Assembly: GCF_006334925.1 (NCBI RefSeq)
Contig: NZ_VDHJ01000001.1
Location: 155,649 to 219,648 of the forward strand
Length of the DNA: 64,000 bases
Direction: 5' to 3'
Source: Corynebacterium tapiri
GTDB lineage: Bacteria; Actinomycetota; Actinomycetes; Mycobacteriales; Mycobacteriaceae
Position numbers and translations under genes: made by a program. Positions 26,142 to 36,323 of the stretch are shown here, piece after piece (within the stretch, counting starts at the first letter, position 1; the number at the start of each line of letters is the position of its first letter). Under the pieces are notes generated by a model. It searched no databases. It was not told where the DNA came from and saw nothing but the letters and a program-made list of their open reading frames with translations.

Positions 26142-27434
26142 ATGACTACTGATCCGCGCCGACGCATTCCGCGTACCGACGATCTGCTCAATCACCCCGC
26201 GGTGCGGGACGCTTCCTTGTCTGCGACAGCCAAAAAGGCCCTGGTCCAGCAAGTCCAGGCCAAAGCCCGGGCAGGAGAGATTGCTCCAGAGGACGTCCTC
26301 GATCACGTCCGCGCACAGCTTCCCCACACTCCTACTTCGCTACACCCGGTGCTCAACGCCACAGGAGTCGTTGTACACACCAACTTGGGGCGCGCGCCTC
26401 TATCGCATGCCGCGCGCTGCGCCATCGAGCAGGCCGCCGGATATACCGACGTAGAGCTGGAGCTGGAAAGTGGTCAACGCTCGTCGCGCCGGGGTGCAGG
26501 TGCGCTGGATGCACTACTCGATGCCTGCCCGGAGGCAGAGGCCGCGCTCGTGGTGAACAATGCGGCTGCCGCCCTGGTGCTTACCTGCGCGGCGCTCAAT
26601 CACCACGGAAGAGTAGTTATTTCCCGCGGAGAGCTCATCGAAATCGGCGCCGGCTTCCGTCTGCCGGAGCTCATCGAATCTGCGCGGGTGGAGCTTGTTG
26701 AGGTCGGCGCCACCAACCGCACACACCTTTCTGATTATGCGGCGGCACCTGGAGCATTTTTGAAAGTCCACCCGTCGAACTACCGCGTCGAGGGCTTTAC
26801 CGCAGAGGCGAGCGTTGCAGAGCTTGCCGATCTTGCCGAACAGCGGGGAGCCGCCCTCATCGTCGACGTGGGTTCGGGTCTGCTGCGCCCCGATGCTCTC
26901 ATGCCTGCAGAGCCCCCAATCTCTGAGGCGCTTGCCGACGGCGCCGATGTCGTCCTGGCCTCCGGGGACAAGCTCCTCGGTGGCCCCCAGGCCGGGATCA
27001 TATTGGGCAAGAAGGAGGCCATCGCAGCGTGCGCCCGCCACCCCCTGGCGCGTGCGGTGCGCATTGACAAGATTCGCCTCGCAGCGCTGGAGGCCACCGT
27101 TGCCGGCGGTAACACGCCCGTCGAGCGATTCCTCCACGCTGAACCCGATGAGCTCTACCAACGCTGCCGGAGGCTTGCTGAGCAATTGCCACTGGAGTGC
27201 GAGATTGTTGAGCACGACGGGCGTGTCGGTGGCGGGGGAGCGCCTGGCCTGCGCCTCAAGGGCTACGCCCTGCGTTTGCCCGAATACGTTGCCGCTCGTT
27301 TGCGAGCGGGAGATGTGCCGGTTCTCGCGCGAGTTAAGGATGGCGCCTGCCTTGTCGATCCGCGCTGCATAGAGCCAGCGGATGAGGCCGCTCTTGGCGC
27401 CGCGTTAGTGGCGGCATGGAAGGAGCAGGCATGA
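26142..27434 (+). CDS. selA: L-seryl-tRNA(Sec) selenium transferase SelA
   Basis: A 430-residue PLP enzyme converting Ser-tRNA-Sec to Sec-tRNA-Sec with selenophosphate. The N-terminal tRNA-binding part has IPRTDDLLNHPAV. NATGVVVHTNLGRAPLS is the family hallmark, and the Schiff-base Lys277 sits in LASGDKLLGGPQAG. The ATG at 26142 was chosen over an in-frame GTG at 26124, because the N-terminus then matches bacterial SelA. It starts 45 bp after tRNA-Sec, and its stop overlaps the selB ATG. Confidence 0.95.
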   Translation: MTTDPRRRIPRTDDLLNHPAVRDASLSATAKKALVQQVQAKARAGEIAPEDVLDHVRAQLPHTPTSLHPVLNATGVVVHTNLGRAPLSHAARCAIEQAAGYTDVELELESGQRSSRRGAGALDALLDACPEAEAALVVNNAAAALVLTCAALNHHGRVVISRGELIEIGAGFRLPELIESARVELVEVGATNRTHLSDYAAAPGAFLKVHPSNYRVEGFTAEASVAELADLAEQRGAALIVDVGSGLLRPDALMPAEPPISEALADGADVVLASGDKLLGGPQAGIILGKKEAIAACARHPLARAVRIDKIRLAALEATVAGGNTPVERFLHAEPDELYQRCRRLAEQLPLECEIVEHDGRVGGGGAPGLRLKGYALRLPEYVAARLRAGDVPVLARVKDGACLVDPRCIEPADEAALGAALVAAWKEQA

Positions 27435-29206
27435 ACTACGTCGTCGCCACAGCGGGGCATGTGGATCACGGCAAGTCCCTCCTCGTGCGCGCGCTGACCG
27501 GCATTGAGCCGGATCGCTGGGAAGAAGAGCAGCGCCGCGGGCTCACCATTGACCTGGGATTCGCCTGGTCCACACTGCCGTCTGGAAAGTCTGTGGCATT
27601 CGTAGACGTGCCCGGGCATGAAAAATTCCTGGGCAACATGCTGGCCGGAGTCGGGCCGGCCCCCGCCGTCATGCTCATCGTGGCCGCCGACGAGGGGTGG
27701 CGCGAGCAGACGGCCGATCACCTGGCCGCAGTGGACGGATTTGGCCTGGAGTACGGAGTCATTGCCATGACACGCTGCGATCTGGCGGACGCATCTCAGC
27801 GGGCCCGGACTCGCGCCGACATCGTGGACAAGCTGCGCGGAACCAGCCTGGAAAACGCCCCCATTGTCGAGGTATCTGCCCGCACCCAGGAGGGGCTCGA
27901 CGCACTGCGAGAAACGCTGGAGTCTGTGCTCGAATCAGCCCCAGCTCCCGATGCTAGTTCCCCAGTGCGCTTGTGGATCGACCGTAGCTTCCACATCACC
28001 GGGGCCGGGACCGTCGTCACCGGCACGCTTACTGCGGGAACCATCCACGCTGGTGATCGGTTCCGGTGCGGAGAGCGTCAGGTGCAAGTCCGCTCCCTGC
28101 AATCTCAGGAACACGGAGTCGCTGAGGTCGGCCCGGCGGCGCGCGTTGCGCTGAACCTGCGCGACATCGATACCAGCGCCATCGGCCGCGGCGACGTTCT
28201 GACCGCCGAAGACGAATTCTGGTGGAGTTCGCTTCTCGACGTCCGGGTTCACCGAGATGCCCTCAGCCAGCGCCCACCGCAGGAGGTCGTTGTTCACATG
28301 GGCACCGCAGAAATCATGGCGCGTGTGCGCTACTTCGGGCCAAACCACCTGCGTTTGGCACTGGCCAGGCCCATTCCCGCACGAGTGGGAGAGCGGATGG
28401 TGCTGCGCAAGCCAGGTCAACGAAGCATGTACGCCGGCATCAGCGTCATGGACGTTGATCCCCCGGAACTGACCCAGCGAGGTGCCGCTACCCAGCGAGA
28501 CAAGGATTTGGGCCAACTTCCGGTGGGAGGAAGCGTGGCCGCGGAGGTCTCCCGCCGGGAGGCCATGCCCATTCAGGACCTGCGATCCATGGGATTTCCC
28601 CTGGCTGAGAAGGCTCCGGCAGGGTGCGTGGAGTTCCGCGGGTGGTACGTTCACGCCCCAGCCGTCATGCGCTGGAAAGACGAGCTGCTCAAAGCGATCG
28701 ACGCGCAGCGGGAGCGGGATCCACTTTCTCCAGGGTTGACGCGCGGGGCCGCTCTTGGCGTACTGAACCTGCCGGGTGCAGACCTGTTTGCCCTGGTGGT
28801 CGCTGCCGCCAAGGTGGAAGAGACGGACGGAGTGTTGCGGCGTCCGGGACAGAAAGTCAACCTTGGCGAACACGAGGAGGCCGTAGCCCGCCTAGAGCAG
28901 CGCTGGCAGAAGGAACCGTTGTGGAGCCCGGAGGCTAAGGAGCTGGCTGGATTCGGGTTGAGCGCACAGGCGTTGGCCGCCGCCGAACGCGCCGGGCGGT
29001 TGCTGCGCCTGGGTGACATCGTCGTGTCGGTTGAGGCACCGGCTGCTGCGGCGAAGGCCTTGCGAGGGATCGAGCAGCCCTTCACCACCTCTCAGGCCCG
29101 ACAAGCGATGGGGCTCACGCGCCGGGTGGTTATCCCTCTCTTGGAGCACCTTGATCGCACCGGGGTGACACAGCGACTCGACGGTTCCCAGCGGCGGTTG
29201 CGCTAA
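27431..29206 (+). CDS. selB: Selenocysteine-specific elongation factor SelB
   Basis: A 591-residue GTPase that carries Sec-tRNA-Sec to the ribosome at UGA codons marked by a SECIS. G1 is GHVDHGKS (residues 9-16), G2/G3 are RRGLTIDLGFAW and VDVPGHEKFL, and G4 is TRCDL. EF-Tu-like domains II/III run to about residue 340, with FHITGAGTVVTGTLTAG. The C-terminal 210 residues are the winged-helix repeats that bind the SECIS hairpin (ending QAMGLTRRVVIPLLEHLDRTG). It overlaps selA by 4 bp (ATGA). Its only visible client in this window is fdh. Confidence 0.95.
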   Translation: MNYVVATAGHVDHGKSLLVRALTGIEPDRWEEEQRRGLTIDLGFAWSTLPSGKSVAFVDVPGHEKFLGNMLAGVGPAPAVMLIVAADEGWREQTADHLAAVDGFGLEYGVIAMTRCDLADASQRARTRADIVDKLRGTSLENAPIVEVSARTQEGLDALRETLESVLESAPAPDASSPVRLWIDRSFHITGAGTVVTGTLTAGTIHAGDRFRCGERQVQVRSLQSQEHGVAEVGPAARVALNLRDIDTSAIGRGDVLTAEDEFWWSSLLDVRVHRDALSQRPPQEVVVHMGTAEIMARVRYFGPNHLRLALARPIPARVGERMVLRKPGQRSMYAGISVMDVDPPELTQRGAATQRDKDLGQLPVGGSVAAEVSRREAMPIQDLRSMGFPLAEKAPAGCVEFRGWYVHAPAVMRWKDELLKAIDAQRERDPLSPGLTRGAALGVLNLPGADLFALVVAAAKVEETDGVLRRPGQKVNLGEHEEAVARLEQRWQKEPLWSPEAKELAGFGLSAQALAAAERAGRLLRLGDIVVSVEAPAAAAKALRGIEQPFTTSQARQAMGLTRRVVIPLLEHLDRTGVTQRLDGSQRRLR

Positions 29207-29955
29207 GCCAAGGATCCGCGCGCTGGCTCCAGTTGCGTGGGGATCACCGTGGCAATCGGCTCGGCGGCTTGAGGCGCGCGCGCCAGGACGGGTGCTGCCG
29301 GAATGGAAAGTGGCGAATAGTCCTCCACCTGATAGAACGGGTCAATATCCAGGGCGCAGAGTCCATTAGCCACGAAAGCGCGGGAGGCCACCGGCCCAGC
29401 AGCCAGTGCGGCTTGCAGCTTTGCGGGAGGATCGTCGATTCCGCCGAGAACCCGCCCGTTATAGGTGATGCCGACGTGGCTGCCCACCAGATCCAACAAC
29501 ACTAGGATCTGGCACGGGGTGGAAAAGCTCAGCTGGCTGGTGACCGGCTGGCCCTCGCCCTGGGCAAAGACCTTCGTGCCTGCAGGAAGAGCTCCCGCCG
29601 GCACGATAAAGGGTGCAGGAGCGAGTTCAAGGTCGACATCGACCAGACCCGAGCGACCGGGCCTGGGCATCAGAATTGCCGTTGTGGTGGGTGCCCGGCC
29701 GGAGGAGAATACACGCTCAAGGTCGGGAAAGCGCTGGGCTTTCTCCGGAGGCAGAATACCCAGGAACCCGGCTGGCCCAATGACGTGCACGTCCTGGGCG
29801 GATCGCTGCAGCGTGACCTCAACGCGCAGCCAGGGAGCCTCCTCGCTGCCGAGCGGGGCGCACGCCCAGGCATTGGCGTGCGAGATCGCGCTGACGCTCA
29901 CTAGTCCGCACGATCCCAGTGCTTTTCGTGTGAGGGGATAGGGCTCCAAGCGCAT
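29203..29955 (-). CDS. Conserved hypothetical protein of unknown function
   Basis: About 250 residues, soluble. The N-terminus is MRLEPYPLTRKALGSCGLVSVS. A central region rich in Ala/Pro includes VIGPAGFLGILPPEKAQRFPDL, and the C-terminal tail has many prolines. I do not recognise a family; it resembles uncharacterised actinobacterial proteins. The start at 29955 was chosen because the frame further upstream runs back over the end of the UvrA-like gene. No clear ribosome binding site, so it may be leaderless. Its end overlaps the convergent selB stop by 4 bp. Confidence 0.6.
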   Translation of the reverse strand: MRLEPYPLTRKALGSCGLVSVSAISHANAWACAPLGSEEAPWLRVEVTLQRSAQDVHVIGPAGFLGILPPEKAQRFPDLERVFSSGRAPTTTAILMPRPGRSGLVDVDLELAPAPFIVPAGALPAGTKVFAQGEGQPVTSQLSFSTPCQILVLLDLVGSHVGITYNGRVLGGIDDPPAKLQAALAAGPVASRAFVANGLCALDIDPFYQVEDYSPLSIPAAPVLARAPQAAEPIATVIPTQLEPARGSLA

Positions 29956-29980
29956 GATTGTCAGATTAGCCTGACGGCAC

Positions 29981-32317
29981 TCAGTCCTTATAGGCGGCCA
30001 GGTGGCGCCCGGTGGTGGTGTCCGCTGCCGCCAGTTCAGCAGGAGTGCCCGCGAAAACGACCTGCCCACCCTGGGAGCCGGCGCCGGGTCCCATGTCGAT
30101 CACGTGGTCGGCATGGGCGATCACCGCCAGGTTGTGTTCGATCACGATGACGCTGGTCCCGGCGTCAACCAGGGCGTCGAGTAGCGAAAGAATAACCTCC
30201 GTGTCTGCCAGGTGCAGCCCCGTGGTGGGTTCGTCGAGGATGATCGTCTGGGCTTTTTCTCCCATGCGCGCGGCGAGCTTGAGGCGTTGGCGCTCGCCAC
30301 CCGAGAGCGTCGAGAGCGGCTGGCCCAGGGTGATGTAGCCCAGTCCCACCTGTACCAGCCGGTTGCAGATTTTTGCGGCGGCGGGCACCTTGGTCTCCTT
30401 GGCGGCAAAGAACTCGGCAGCCTGGGAAGCGGGCATATCCAAAACATCCGCGATGGAGTAATCACCAAAGGTGTATTCGAGGACTGCTGCGTCGAAACGT
30501 CGTCCCTCGCACACCTCACACAGGGTGTCAGCACCCTGCATGAAGCCGAGATCGACGTAGACCACTCCGGCACCCTTGCATTGCGGGCATGCGCCCTCGG
30601 AGTTGGCGGAAAACAGCGCGGGCTTGGTGCCCGTGGCCTTGGCAAAGGCCTTGCGGATGGAGTCCAGCGCACCGGTGTAGGTCGCGGGATTGGAACGGCG
30701 AGACCCGGCGATAGGGGATTGGTCGACGACTACGAGGTCCGGGTTAGACTCGGCAAGCTCTGCCACCAGGGAGGACTTGCCTGAGCCAGCTACGCCCGTG
30801 ATGGCGGTCAGCACACCGAGGGGGACCTGCACGTTTACAGACTGCAGGTTGTTGCGTGTGGCGTCGTGCACCTCGAGGTGCCCCTGGGGAGTGCGGACCT
30901 CAGACTTCAGTGGGGTGCGATCTGCCAGGTGCCGGCCGGTAACCGTGTCGGAGACGGCAAGATCCTGCGGTGTTCCTTCGAAGACCACGTGCCCGCCCGC
31001 AGATCCAGCTCCCGGGCCTACATCGATGACGTGGTCGGCGCGCATGATCGTGGCGGGATTGTGCTCGACGACGATCACGGTATTGGACTTGTCGCGCAAC
31101 TGCTCCAGCAAGTCATTGACGCGGCCAATGTCCTCCGGGTGCAGCCCGGCGGAAGGCTCGTCGAACACGTAGGTGGCGTCGGTGAGCGCGGACCCCAGGT
31201 GGCGGATCATCTTGGCGCGCTGCGCCTCACCACCCGAGAGTGACGACGTAGGCCGATCTAGCGTGAGGTAGTCCAACCCCACCGCCACAAAAGACTGCAG
31301 GACAGCCCGGATGGAATCGATAAGCTCCTGGGCACCGGAGTGCCGCAGCTGGGAGAACCACTCAACCAGGTCACCGACTTCCATCGTGCACAGGTCAGCA
31401 ATCGACTTCCCCTCAATCGTTGAGGTCCGCGCGTGCTCTGCAAGACGTGTGCCGTCGCACTCCGGGCAGGTGATAAAGCGGACTGCGCGGTCGACAAACT
31501 CGCCGATGTGCTTTTGCATGCTGGCGCGCTCCTTAGCCAGCATGGACTTTTGCAGGCGTGGCACCAAACCCTCGTAGGACATGTTGATGCCAGCGATTTT
31601 CATCCGCTTTTCCTCGTGGAAGAACAAGTTGTGGTGTTCTTCCTTGGTGTAATCCCGGATTTTCTTCTCCGGGTCAACCAATCCGGATTCCGCGTACAGG
31701 CGATAATTCCATCCGCCTGTTTTGTAACCGGGGATGCGCAGGGCGCCGTCGGCAAGCGAGAGATCCTCATCCACGAGCTCGCTCAAGACAACATCGGAGA
31801 CCTGCCCGCGCCCCTCACAGTTGGGGCACATTCCTCCTGTGCGGCGGTACTGCTTGACCACCTTCTTCTTATTGCCCACCTGGATCGCGCCCCCGCCGGA
31901 CACACTGGGCACATTGAAGGAATACGCGCCGGGGCCGCCCACGCTGGGTTCGGCAATACGAGAAAAGAGCACACGCATCGGGCCCACCGCGTCCGTGGCC
32001 GTCCCCACCGTGGAGCGCGGGTTCGACCCCATAGGGGACTGATCCACCACAATGGCCGCGGTAAGCCCGGAGAGCTCGTCGTAGTCGGGGCGGGCGAGTG
32101 AGGGCATAAATCCCTGTACGAAGGTGGAATACGTTTCGTTGATCAGGCGCTGGGACTCGGCAGCGATCGTGTCGAAGGCGAGTGAAGACTTTCCGGAGCC
32201 GGATACGCCGGTCAGTACCGTTAGCTGGCGCTTAGGGATGTCCACGTCGACAGCCTGCAGGTTGTTCACGCGAGCTCCGCGCAAACGAATGGCCTCGTGC
32301 GGATCAGTTGGGTTCAT
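29981..32317 (-). CDS. UvrA-like ABC ATPase (excinuclease A paralogue)
   Basis: A 778-residue protein, shorter than true UvrA (about 950). It has two ABC modules: Walker A motifs [14 protein letters not shown] near residue 37 and [14 protein letters not shown] in the second half, and signature motifs [11 protein letters not shown] and [12 protein letters not shown]. Zinc-finger cysteines [24 protein letters not shown] and CEVCEGRR are present. This short type resembles DrrC/UvrA2 proteins associated with drug or DNA-damage tolerance rather than the core UvrABC nuclease. No uvrB or uvrC is nearby. Confidence 0.88.
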   Translation of the reverse strand: MNPTDPHEAIRLRGARVNNLQAVDVDIPKRQLTVLTGVSGSGKSSLAFDTIAAESQRLINETYSTFVQGFMPSLARPDYDELSGLTAAIVVDQSPMGSNPRSTVGTATDAVGPMRVLFSRIAEPSVGGPGAYSFNVPSVSGGGAIQVGNKKKVVKQYRRTGGMCPNCEGRGQVSDVVLSELVDEDLSLADGALRIPGYKTGGWNYRLYAESGLVDPEKKIRDYTKEEHHNLFFHEEKRMKIAGINMSYEGLVPRLQKSMLAKERASMQKHIGEFVDRAVRFITCPECDGTRLAEHARTSTIEGKSIADLCTMEVGDLVEWFSQLRHSGAQELIDSIRAVLQSFVAVGLDYLTLDRPTSSLSGGEAQRAKMIRHLGSALTDATYVFDEPSAGLHPEDIGRVNDLLEQLRDKSNTVIVVEHNPATIMRADHVIDVGPGAGSAGGHVVFEGTPQDLAVSDTVTGRHLADRTPLKSEVRTPQGHLEVHDATRNNLQSVNVQVPLGVLTAITGVAGSGKSSLVAELAESNPDLVVVDQSPIAGSRRSNPATYTGALDSIRKAFAKATGTKPALFSANSEGACPQCKGAGVVYVDLGFMQGADTLCEVCEGRRFDAAVLEYTFGDYSIADVLDMPASQAAEFFAAKETKVPAAAKICNRLVQVGLGYITLGQPLSTLSGGERQRLKLAARMGEKAQTIILDEPTTGLHLADTEVILSLLDALVDAGTSVIVIEHNLAVIAHADHVIDMGPGAGSQGGQVVFAGTPAELAAADTTTGRHLAAYKD

Positions 32318-32407
32318 GACATATCAGCATAAACGCCGCGCGGAGCGCAGCGCTGTCGTAGCCTAGGCCGAGTATCAAAAGATCGTTATGCGTAGAGGAT
32401 GAGGTTT

Positions 32408-34330
32408 ATGGGTTCTCGCCCGTATTCGGCTGTGCCTGAAGAGGGCCGCCAACCCGATGCCGTGCAATGGCGCGCCGGGGAAAGGGTCCGCCGCGGCACA
32501 CGAGACTTCGTGTCCGCTATGCGCTATCCCCACCAGATCCATCCGGCGCTGGTTCCCGGTGTGTCCATTGAGGACCAGAAGGTTCGCTACCGAGTGGACA
32601 AACCCATCCTCGGTGTCGTCGGATTGTTGATCATCGCGTTTGTGGCGTGGGGTGTGCTGCGTCCCATGCAAGTCTTTGACTATTCCACGATCGCCCTGAA
32701 CTGGGTGATGCTGAACCTGGGGTGGATCTTTACCACCCTGGCTGCGGGGCTGATGTTTTTCCTGCTTGGTCTTGCAGTTTCGCGTTACGGGAAGATTCCG
32801 TTGGGTTTGGACGGGGAGGAGGCAGAGTATTCGACCATTTCGTGGGTAGCCATGCTCTTTGGAGCGGGCATCGGAATTGGCATCATTTTCTTTGGTCCGT
32901 ATGAGCCGATGAGCCATTACCTTTCCCCGCGGCCGGGAGCGTACGAACCTGCCAGCGACGAGGCCGTCCTGGGCGCACTGGCACAGAGTGCGTTGCACTG
33001 GGGAATCGGGGCTTGGGCGATTTACGCTGTGGTTGGCCTGGCCGTCGCGTACGTGTCCTACCGCCGCGGGCGGGTCCCGCTCATGAGCTCTATCCTGGCG
33101 CCGCTGATGGGAGGCGCACGGCCGGATTCGTGGCAGTGCAGGCTTATCGACGGCCTGGCGATCATCGCCACGTTGTTCGGCACAGCCGCGTCACTGGGCA
33201 TTGGGGCACTTCAGATCGCGGCCGGGGTGGAAGTGGTATCTAGCTGGTCTGCCGAGGGCAATGCCTTGGCATTGGGAATTATCGTCCTGCTGACCATCGG
33301 CACGATCATCTCCGCGGTTTCCGGTGTGGCTCGCGGCATCCGCTGGCTATCCAACATCAATCTGGTACTGGCGGTATTCATCGCCGTGTTCTTCTTCGTA
33401 GTGGGGCCGACCGCGTTTCTGGCCAACATGCTGCCCGCGGTCATCATCGAGTACGTGGGGCAGATGCCCGACATGTTGTCCGCGAACATGGGGGAGGGAG
33501 AGGCGATGCAGAAGTACCTCTCCACCTGGACCACCTTCTACTGGGCGTGGTGGGTCTCCTGGGCACCCTTTGTGGGCGTGTTTACCGCCAAGATTTCCCG
33601 TGGGCGGACCATCCGGCAATTTATCTTTGGTGTGCTGTTTATTCCTTCGGCCATCATCGTCACCGCCTTCACCATCCTGGGTGGGACCTCGATCTGGCTT
33701 CAGCGAGCGCACAGTTCGGTAGCTCCCGACAACACGGCGGCGTCGTTGCCCGCTCCGGAACAGATCTTTTTCGTTGTTTTGGACCAGTTGCCCGGAGCTC
33801 ACATCATCGCACCCCTGGTGATGGTCATGTTGGCCGTCTTTTTTATCACCACCGCCGACTCTGCTTCACTGGTGAACTCTCAGCTCAGCCAGCAGGGAAA
33901 CCCCACCCCGAACCGTCTCATCACCGCTTTCTGGGCGCTGTGTATGGCAGGCATCGCGGTCGTGATTCTTTTGGCTGGCGGACAGAACGCCCTTCAGGGT
34001 CTGCAAAACTTCATCACTGTGACAGCGCTGCCCTTTGCGGTGATCATTGTGGGGATGTGCGTTGCGCTCGTGAGGGAACTGCGCAACGACCCTTTCGTTA
34101 TCCGTGGCGACTTCGAGCGCCAGGCTGTGGCGAATGCAGTGCGAGAAGGTGTGCAGTCCTATGGCGATAACTTCCGACTCAGCGTGGCCGAAACTCCAGC
34201 CGATCATGAACTGGCGGCCGGAGCTGACTTTGACTCTGCTGCCGAAGAAAACACCCAGTGGTATCAACGCACAGACGAGGACGGAAACCCGGTCGATTTT
34301 GATTACGAGACCAATCGATACGTCGAATAG
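32408..34330 (+). CDS. BCCT-family betaine/carnitine/choline-type transporter
   Basis: A 640-residue transporter with 12 membrane helices, the LeuT fold, a hydrophilic N-terminus of about 60 residues and a C-terminal acidic tail. Diagnostic motifs are the Gly-rich GAGIGIGIIFFGPYEPMSHY in helix 3 and the tryptophan-rich YWAWWVSWAPFVGVFTAKIS in helix 8. It probably imports glycine betaine, ectoine or a related compatible solute, as BetP, EctP and LcoP do in C. glutamicum; which one cannot be told. The ATG at 32408 has GAGG at good spacing; an ATG 9 nt earlier does not. Confidence 0.9.
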   Translation: MGSRPYSAVPEEGRQPDAVQWRAGERVRRGTRDFVSAMRYPHQIHPALVPGVSIEDQKVRYRVDKPILGVVGLLIIAFVAWGVLRPMQVFDYSTIALNWVMLNLGWIFTTLAAGLMFFLLGLAVSRYGKIPLGLDGEEAEYSTISWVAMLFGAGIGIGIIFFGPYEPMSHYLSPRPGAYEPASDEAVLGALAQSALHWGIGAWAIYAVVGLAVAYVSYRRGRVPLMSSILAPLMGGARPDSWQCRLIDGLAIIATLFGTAASLGIGALQIAAGVEVVSSWSAEGNALALGIIVLLTIGTIISAVSGVARGIRWLSNINLVLAVFIAVFFFVVGPTAFLANMLPAVIIEYVGQMPDMLSANMGEGEAMQKYLSTWTTFYWAWWVSWAPFVGVFTAKISRGRTIRQFIFGVLFIPSAIIVTAFTILGGTSIWLQRAHSSVAPDNTAASLPAPEQIFFVVLDQLPGAHIIAPLVMVMLAVFFITTADSASLVNSQLSQQGNPTPNRLITAFWALCMAGIAVVILLAGGQNALQGLQNFITVTALPFAVIIVGMCVALVRELRNDPFVIRGDFERQAVANAVREGVQSYGDNFRLSVAETPADHELAAGADFDSAAEENTQWYQRTDEDGNPVDFDYETNRYVE

Positions 34331-34341
34331 CATGTGATTTC

Positions 34342-35136
34342 GTGCTGACTCAACAGGTCCTGCTTGCTTTCGCCCTCACCCTGGTTGCTGGTTTGGCTAC
34401 GGGATTAGGAGGGGTCGTTGCCGTCCTGCGTCGTTCCCCGGGAACGGGATTCCTGGCTGGTTCCTTGGGTTTCTCCGCGGGTGTGATGCTGTACGTCTCT
34501 TTCGTGGAAATCTTGCCTGAGGGGCGGGCAGAGCTCGGTGAGGCGTTCGGCCAATCGCGTGGTTCTTGGCTCGCCACGGGCGTGTTCTTTGCCGGCATCG
34601 CTGTGATCGCGGTTATCGACAAGCTCGTTCCAGAGGCCATCAACCCTCACGAACCGGGAAGTACTGAGCAGAAGCGTCGTCAAGCAATGATGATGAAGGC
34701 GGGCGCAATGACGGCGGTGGCACTTGCCATCCACAATTTTCCGGAGGGTTTTGCCACCTTCACCGCGGCACTGGCGAACCCCTCGGTGGCGATACCTGTG
34801 GTGGTGGCCATTGCTATCCACAACATTCCAGAGGGAATCGCTGTGGCCGTCCCGGTGCGTGATGCCACCGGCTCCCGAGCGAAGGGGTTGTTGTGGGCCA
34901 CGGTCTCGGGAATTGCCGAACCGGCGGGTGCTGCGGTCGGTTTCTTGTTCCTCATGCCGGTGATGGGGCCCGCCGCGCTGGGAGTCTCGTTCGCCGCGGT
35001 GGCCGGCATCATGGTGTACATCTGCCTGGATGAGCTCTTGCCCACGGCCGTGAAAACAGGAAAGCACCATGTGGCCATCTACGGGCTTATCGCCGGGATG
35101 GGCGTCATGGCGCTCTCTCTGGAATTGTTGGGCTAG
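34342..35136 (+). CDS. zupT: ZIP-family divalent metal transporter (ZupT type)
   Basis: A 264-residue protein with eight membrane helices. The metal-site motifs HNFPEG in helix 4 and HNIPEGIAVAVPV in helix 5 are diagnostic of ZupT-like ZIP transporters (Zn2+, also Fe2+ or Mn2+). The N-terminus includes LATGLGGVVAVL and SAGVMLYVSFVEILPE. It starts with GTG 11 bp after the BCCT gene stop, so the two may be co-transcribed, although no functional link is obvious. Confidence 0.9.
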   Translation: MLTQQVLLAFALTLVAGLATGLGGVVAVLRRSPGTGFLAGSLGFSAGVMLYVSFVEILPEGRAELGEAFGQSRGSWLATGVFFAGIAVIAVIDKLVPEAINPHEPGSTEQKRRQAMMMKAGAMTAVALAIHNFPEGFATFTAALANPSVAIPVVVAIAIHNIPEGIAVAVPVRDATGSRAKGLLWATVSGIAEPAGAAVGFLFLMPVMGPAALGVSFAAVAGIMVYICLDELLPTAVKTGKHHVAIYGLIAGMGVMALSLELLG

Positions 35137-35139
35137 ATC

Positions 35140-36120
35140 CTAGCTCTTAGCCGCGGTGTGGGGCTGGCCCGATACGTGCTCGCCGTCGGACTTCTTGCCC
35201 GGAAGCACAGCCTTGACGGCCTCCACCAGGAAGTAAACAATCGTTCCCCAGATCGCGCCTACCACCAGCGAAAAGGCGGTATCAGCCGCCCAGCCCAGGA
35301 ATCCGCCGCCAGCAGCTTCGGCAAAGTGGTGGGCGGTCTCGTACGGCCAGTGCCACAGGCCGGTGTCGGCCAGACCCTTGGTAATGATGTGGCCGCCGAC
35401 CCACAGCATGGCGAAGGTACCGATGATCGAGATCGCATTCAGGACGATCGGCATAGCCTTGACCAGGCCCCGGCCAAAGCCGGCGGCGCGCCCGCGCTTG
35501 ACCATTCCCAGCCCAATGTCATCGAGCTTGACCAACAGGGCCACGGCGCCGTAGACAGCGAGCGTGATCACAATCGCCACGATCACCAGCACCGCTAGGC
35601 GCATGGCAAAGGTTTCCTCGATCACGGAGTTCAGCGAGATCACCATGATCTCGGCAGAGAGGATCAGGTCCGTGCGGATGGCCGACTTGACCAGCTTGTC
35701 CTCTGCATCGGGGCCAGCATCTGCCACGGGCGTGGCTTTTTCCTCATGCCCCTTTCCGAGCTTGTGCAGGATGGCGTGGATGACCTTGTGTGCGCCCTCG
35801 TAGCACAAGTAGGTACCACCGATCATGAGGATCGGCATGAGAGCCCAGGGTGCGAGCCACGAGAGGAGAAGGGCGATAGGCAGGATGATGACCAGCTTGT
35901 TGATCAGCGACCCCTTGGTGATGCGCCAGATCATCGGCAGCTCACGCTGCGGGCTTGCCCCCTCGAGGTACCCCGGGGTCACGGCGGCGTCGTCAATGAC
36001 CACGCCGGCGGACTTGGCGGTGGTTTTGCCGGTCAACGCGGCCACGTCGTCCATATTCGCTGCGGCCGTGCGCGCAATCAGCGCAACATCATCAAAAAGG
36101 GCGAGCAAACCGCCAGCCAT
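35140..36120 (-). CDS. DUF808 (YedI-like) membrane protein
   Basis: A 326-residue protein of the DUF808 family. The N-terminus MAGGLLALFDDVALIARTAA is characteristic, followed by TTAKSAGVVIDDAAVTPGY. About five membrane helices lie between residues 75 and 310. It is an inner-membrane protein of unknown function. AGGAAAGG lies 8 nt before the ATG, and the gene converges on the ZIP transporter with 3 bp between them. Confidence 0.88.
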   Translation of the reverse strand: MAGGLLALFDDVALIARTAAANMDDVAALTGKTTAKSAGVVIDDAAVTPGYLEGASPQRELPMIWRITKGSLINKLVIILPIALLLSWLAPWALMPILMIGGTYLCYEGAHKVIHAILHKLGKGHEEKATPVADAGPDAEDKLVKSAIRTDLILSAEIMVISLNSVIEETFAMRLAVLVIVAIVITLAVYGAVALLVKLDDIGLGMVKRGRAAGFGRGLVKAMPIVLNAISIIGTFAMLWVGGHIITKGLADTGLWHWPYETAHHFAEAAGGGFLGWAADTAFSLVVGAIWGTIVYFLVEAVKAVLPGKKSDGEHVSGQPHTAAKS

Positions 36121-36323
36121 AGGGCAAAACCTTTCCTATACATACTTCTTTCCATGATGATCGTAGTGCACTGGGAATACCTACGAGGATGTGCGAGGGG
36201 CGACAGCGCAGTGACGTATCGCGTACCTGAGGCTGCGGCAGCCTAGTGAGGGCACCCGGTCGCTGATTGTGCTCCCAGCAAGTTAGACTTTCACACAGAC
36301 GATTACGTCTTTTGCATACATCA
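36121..36323. other. Intergenic region with no gene seen
   Basis: About 200 bp between the divergent DUF808 gene and the thiamine riboswitch. It should hold both promoters. No convincing ORF, repeat or RNA was found. Confidence 0.5.
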
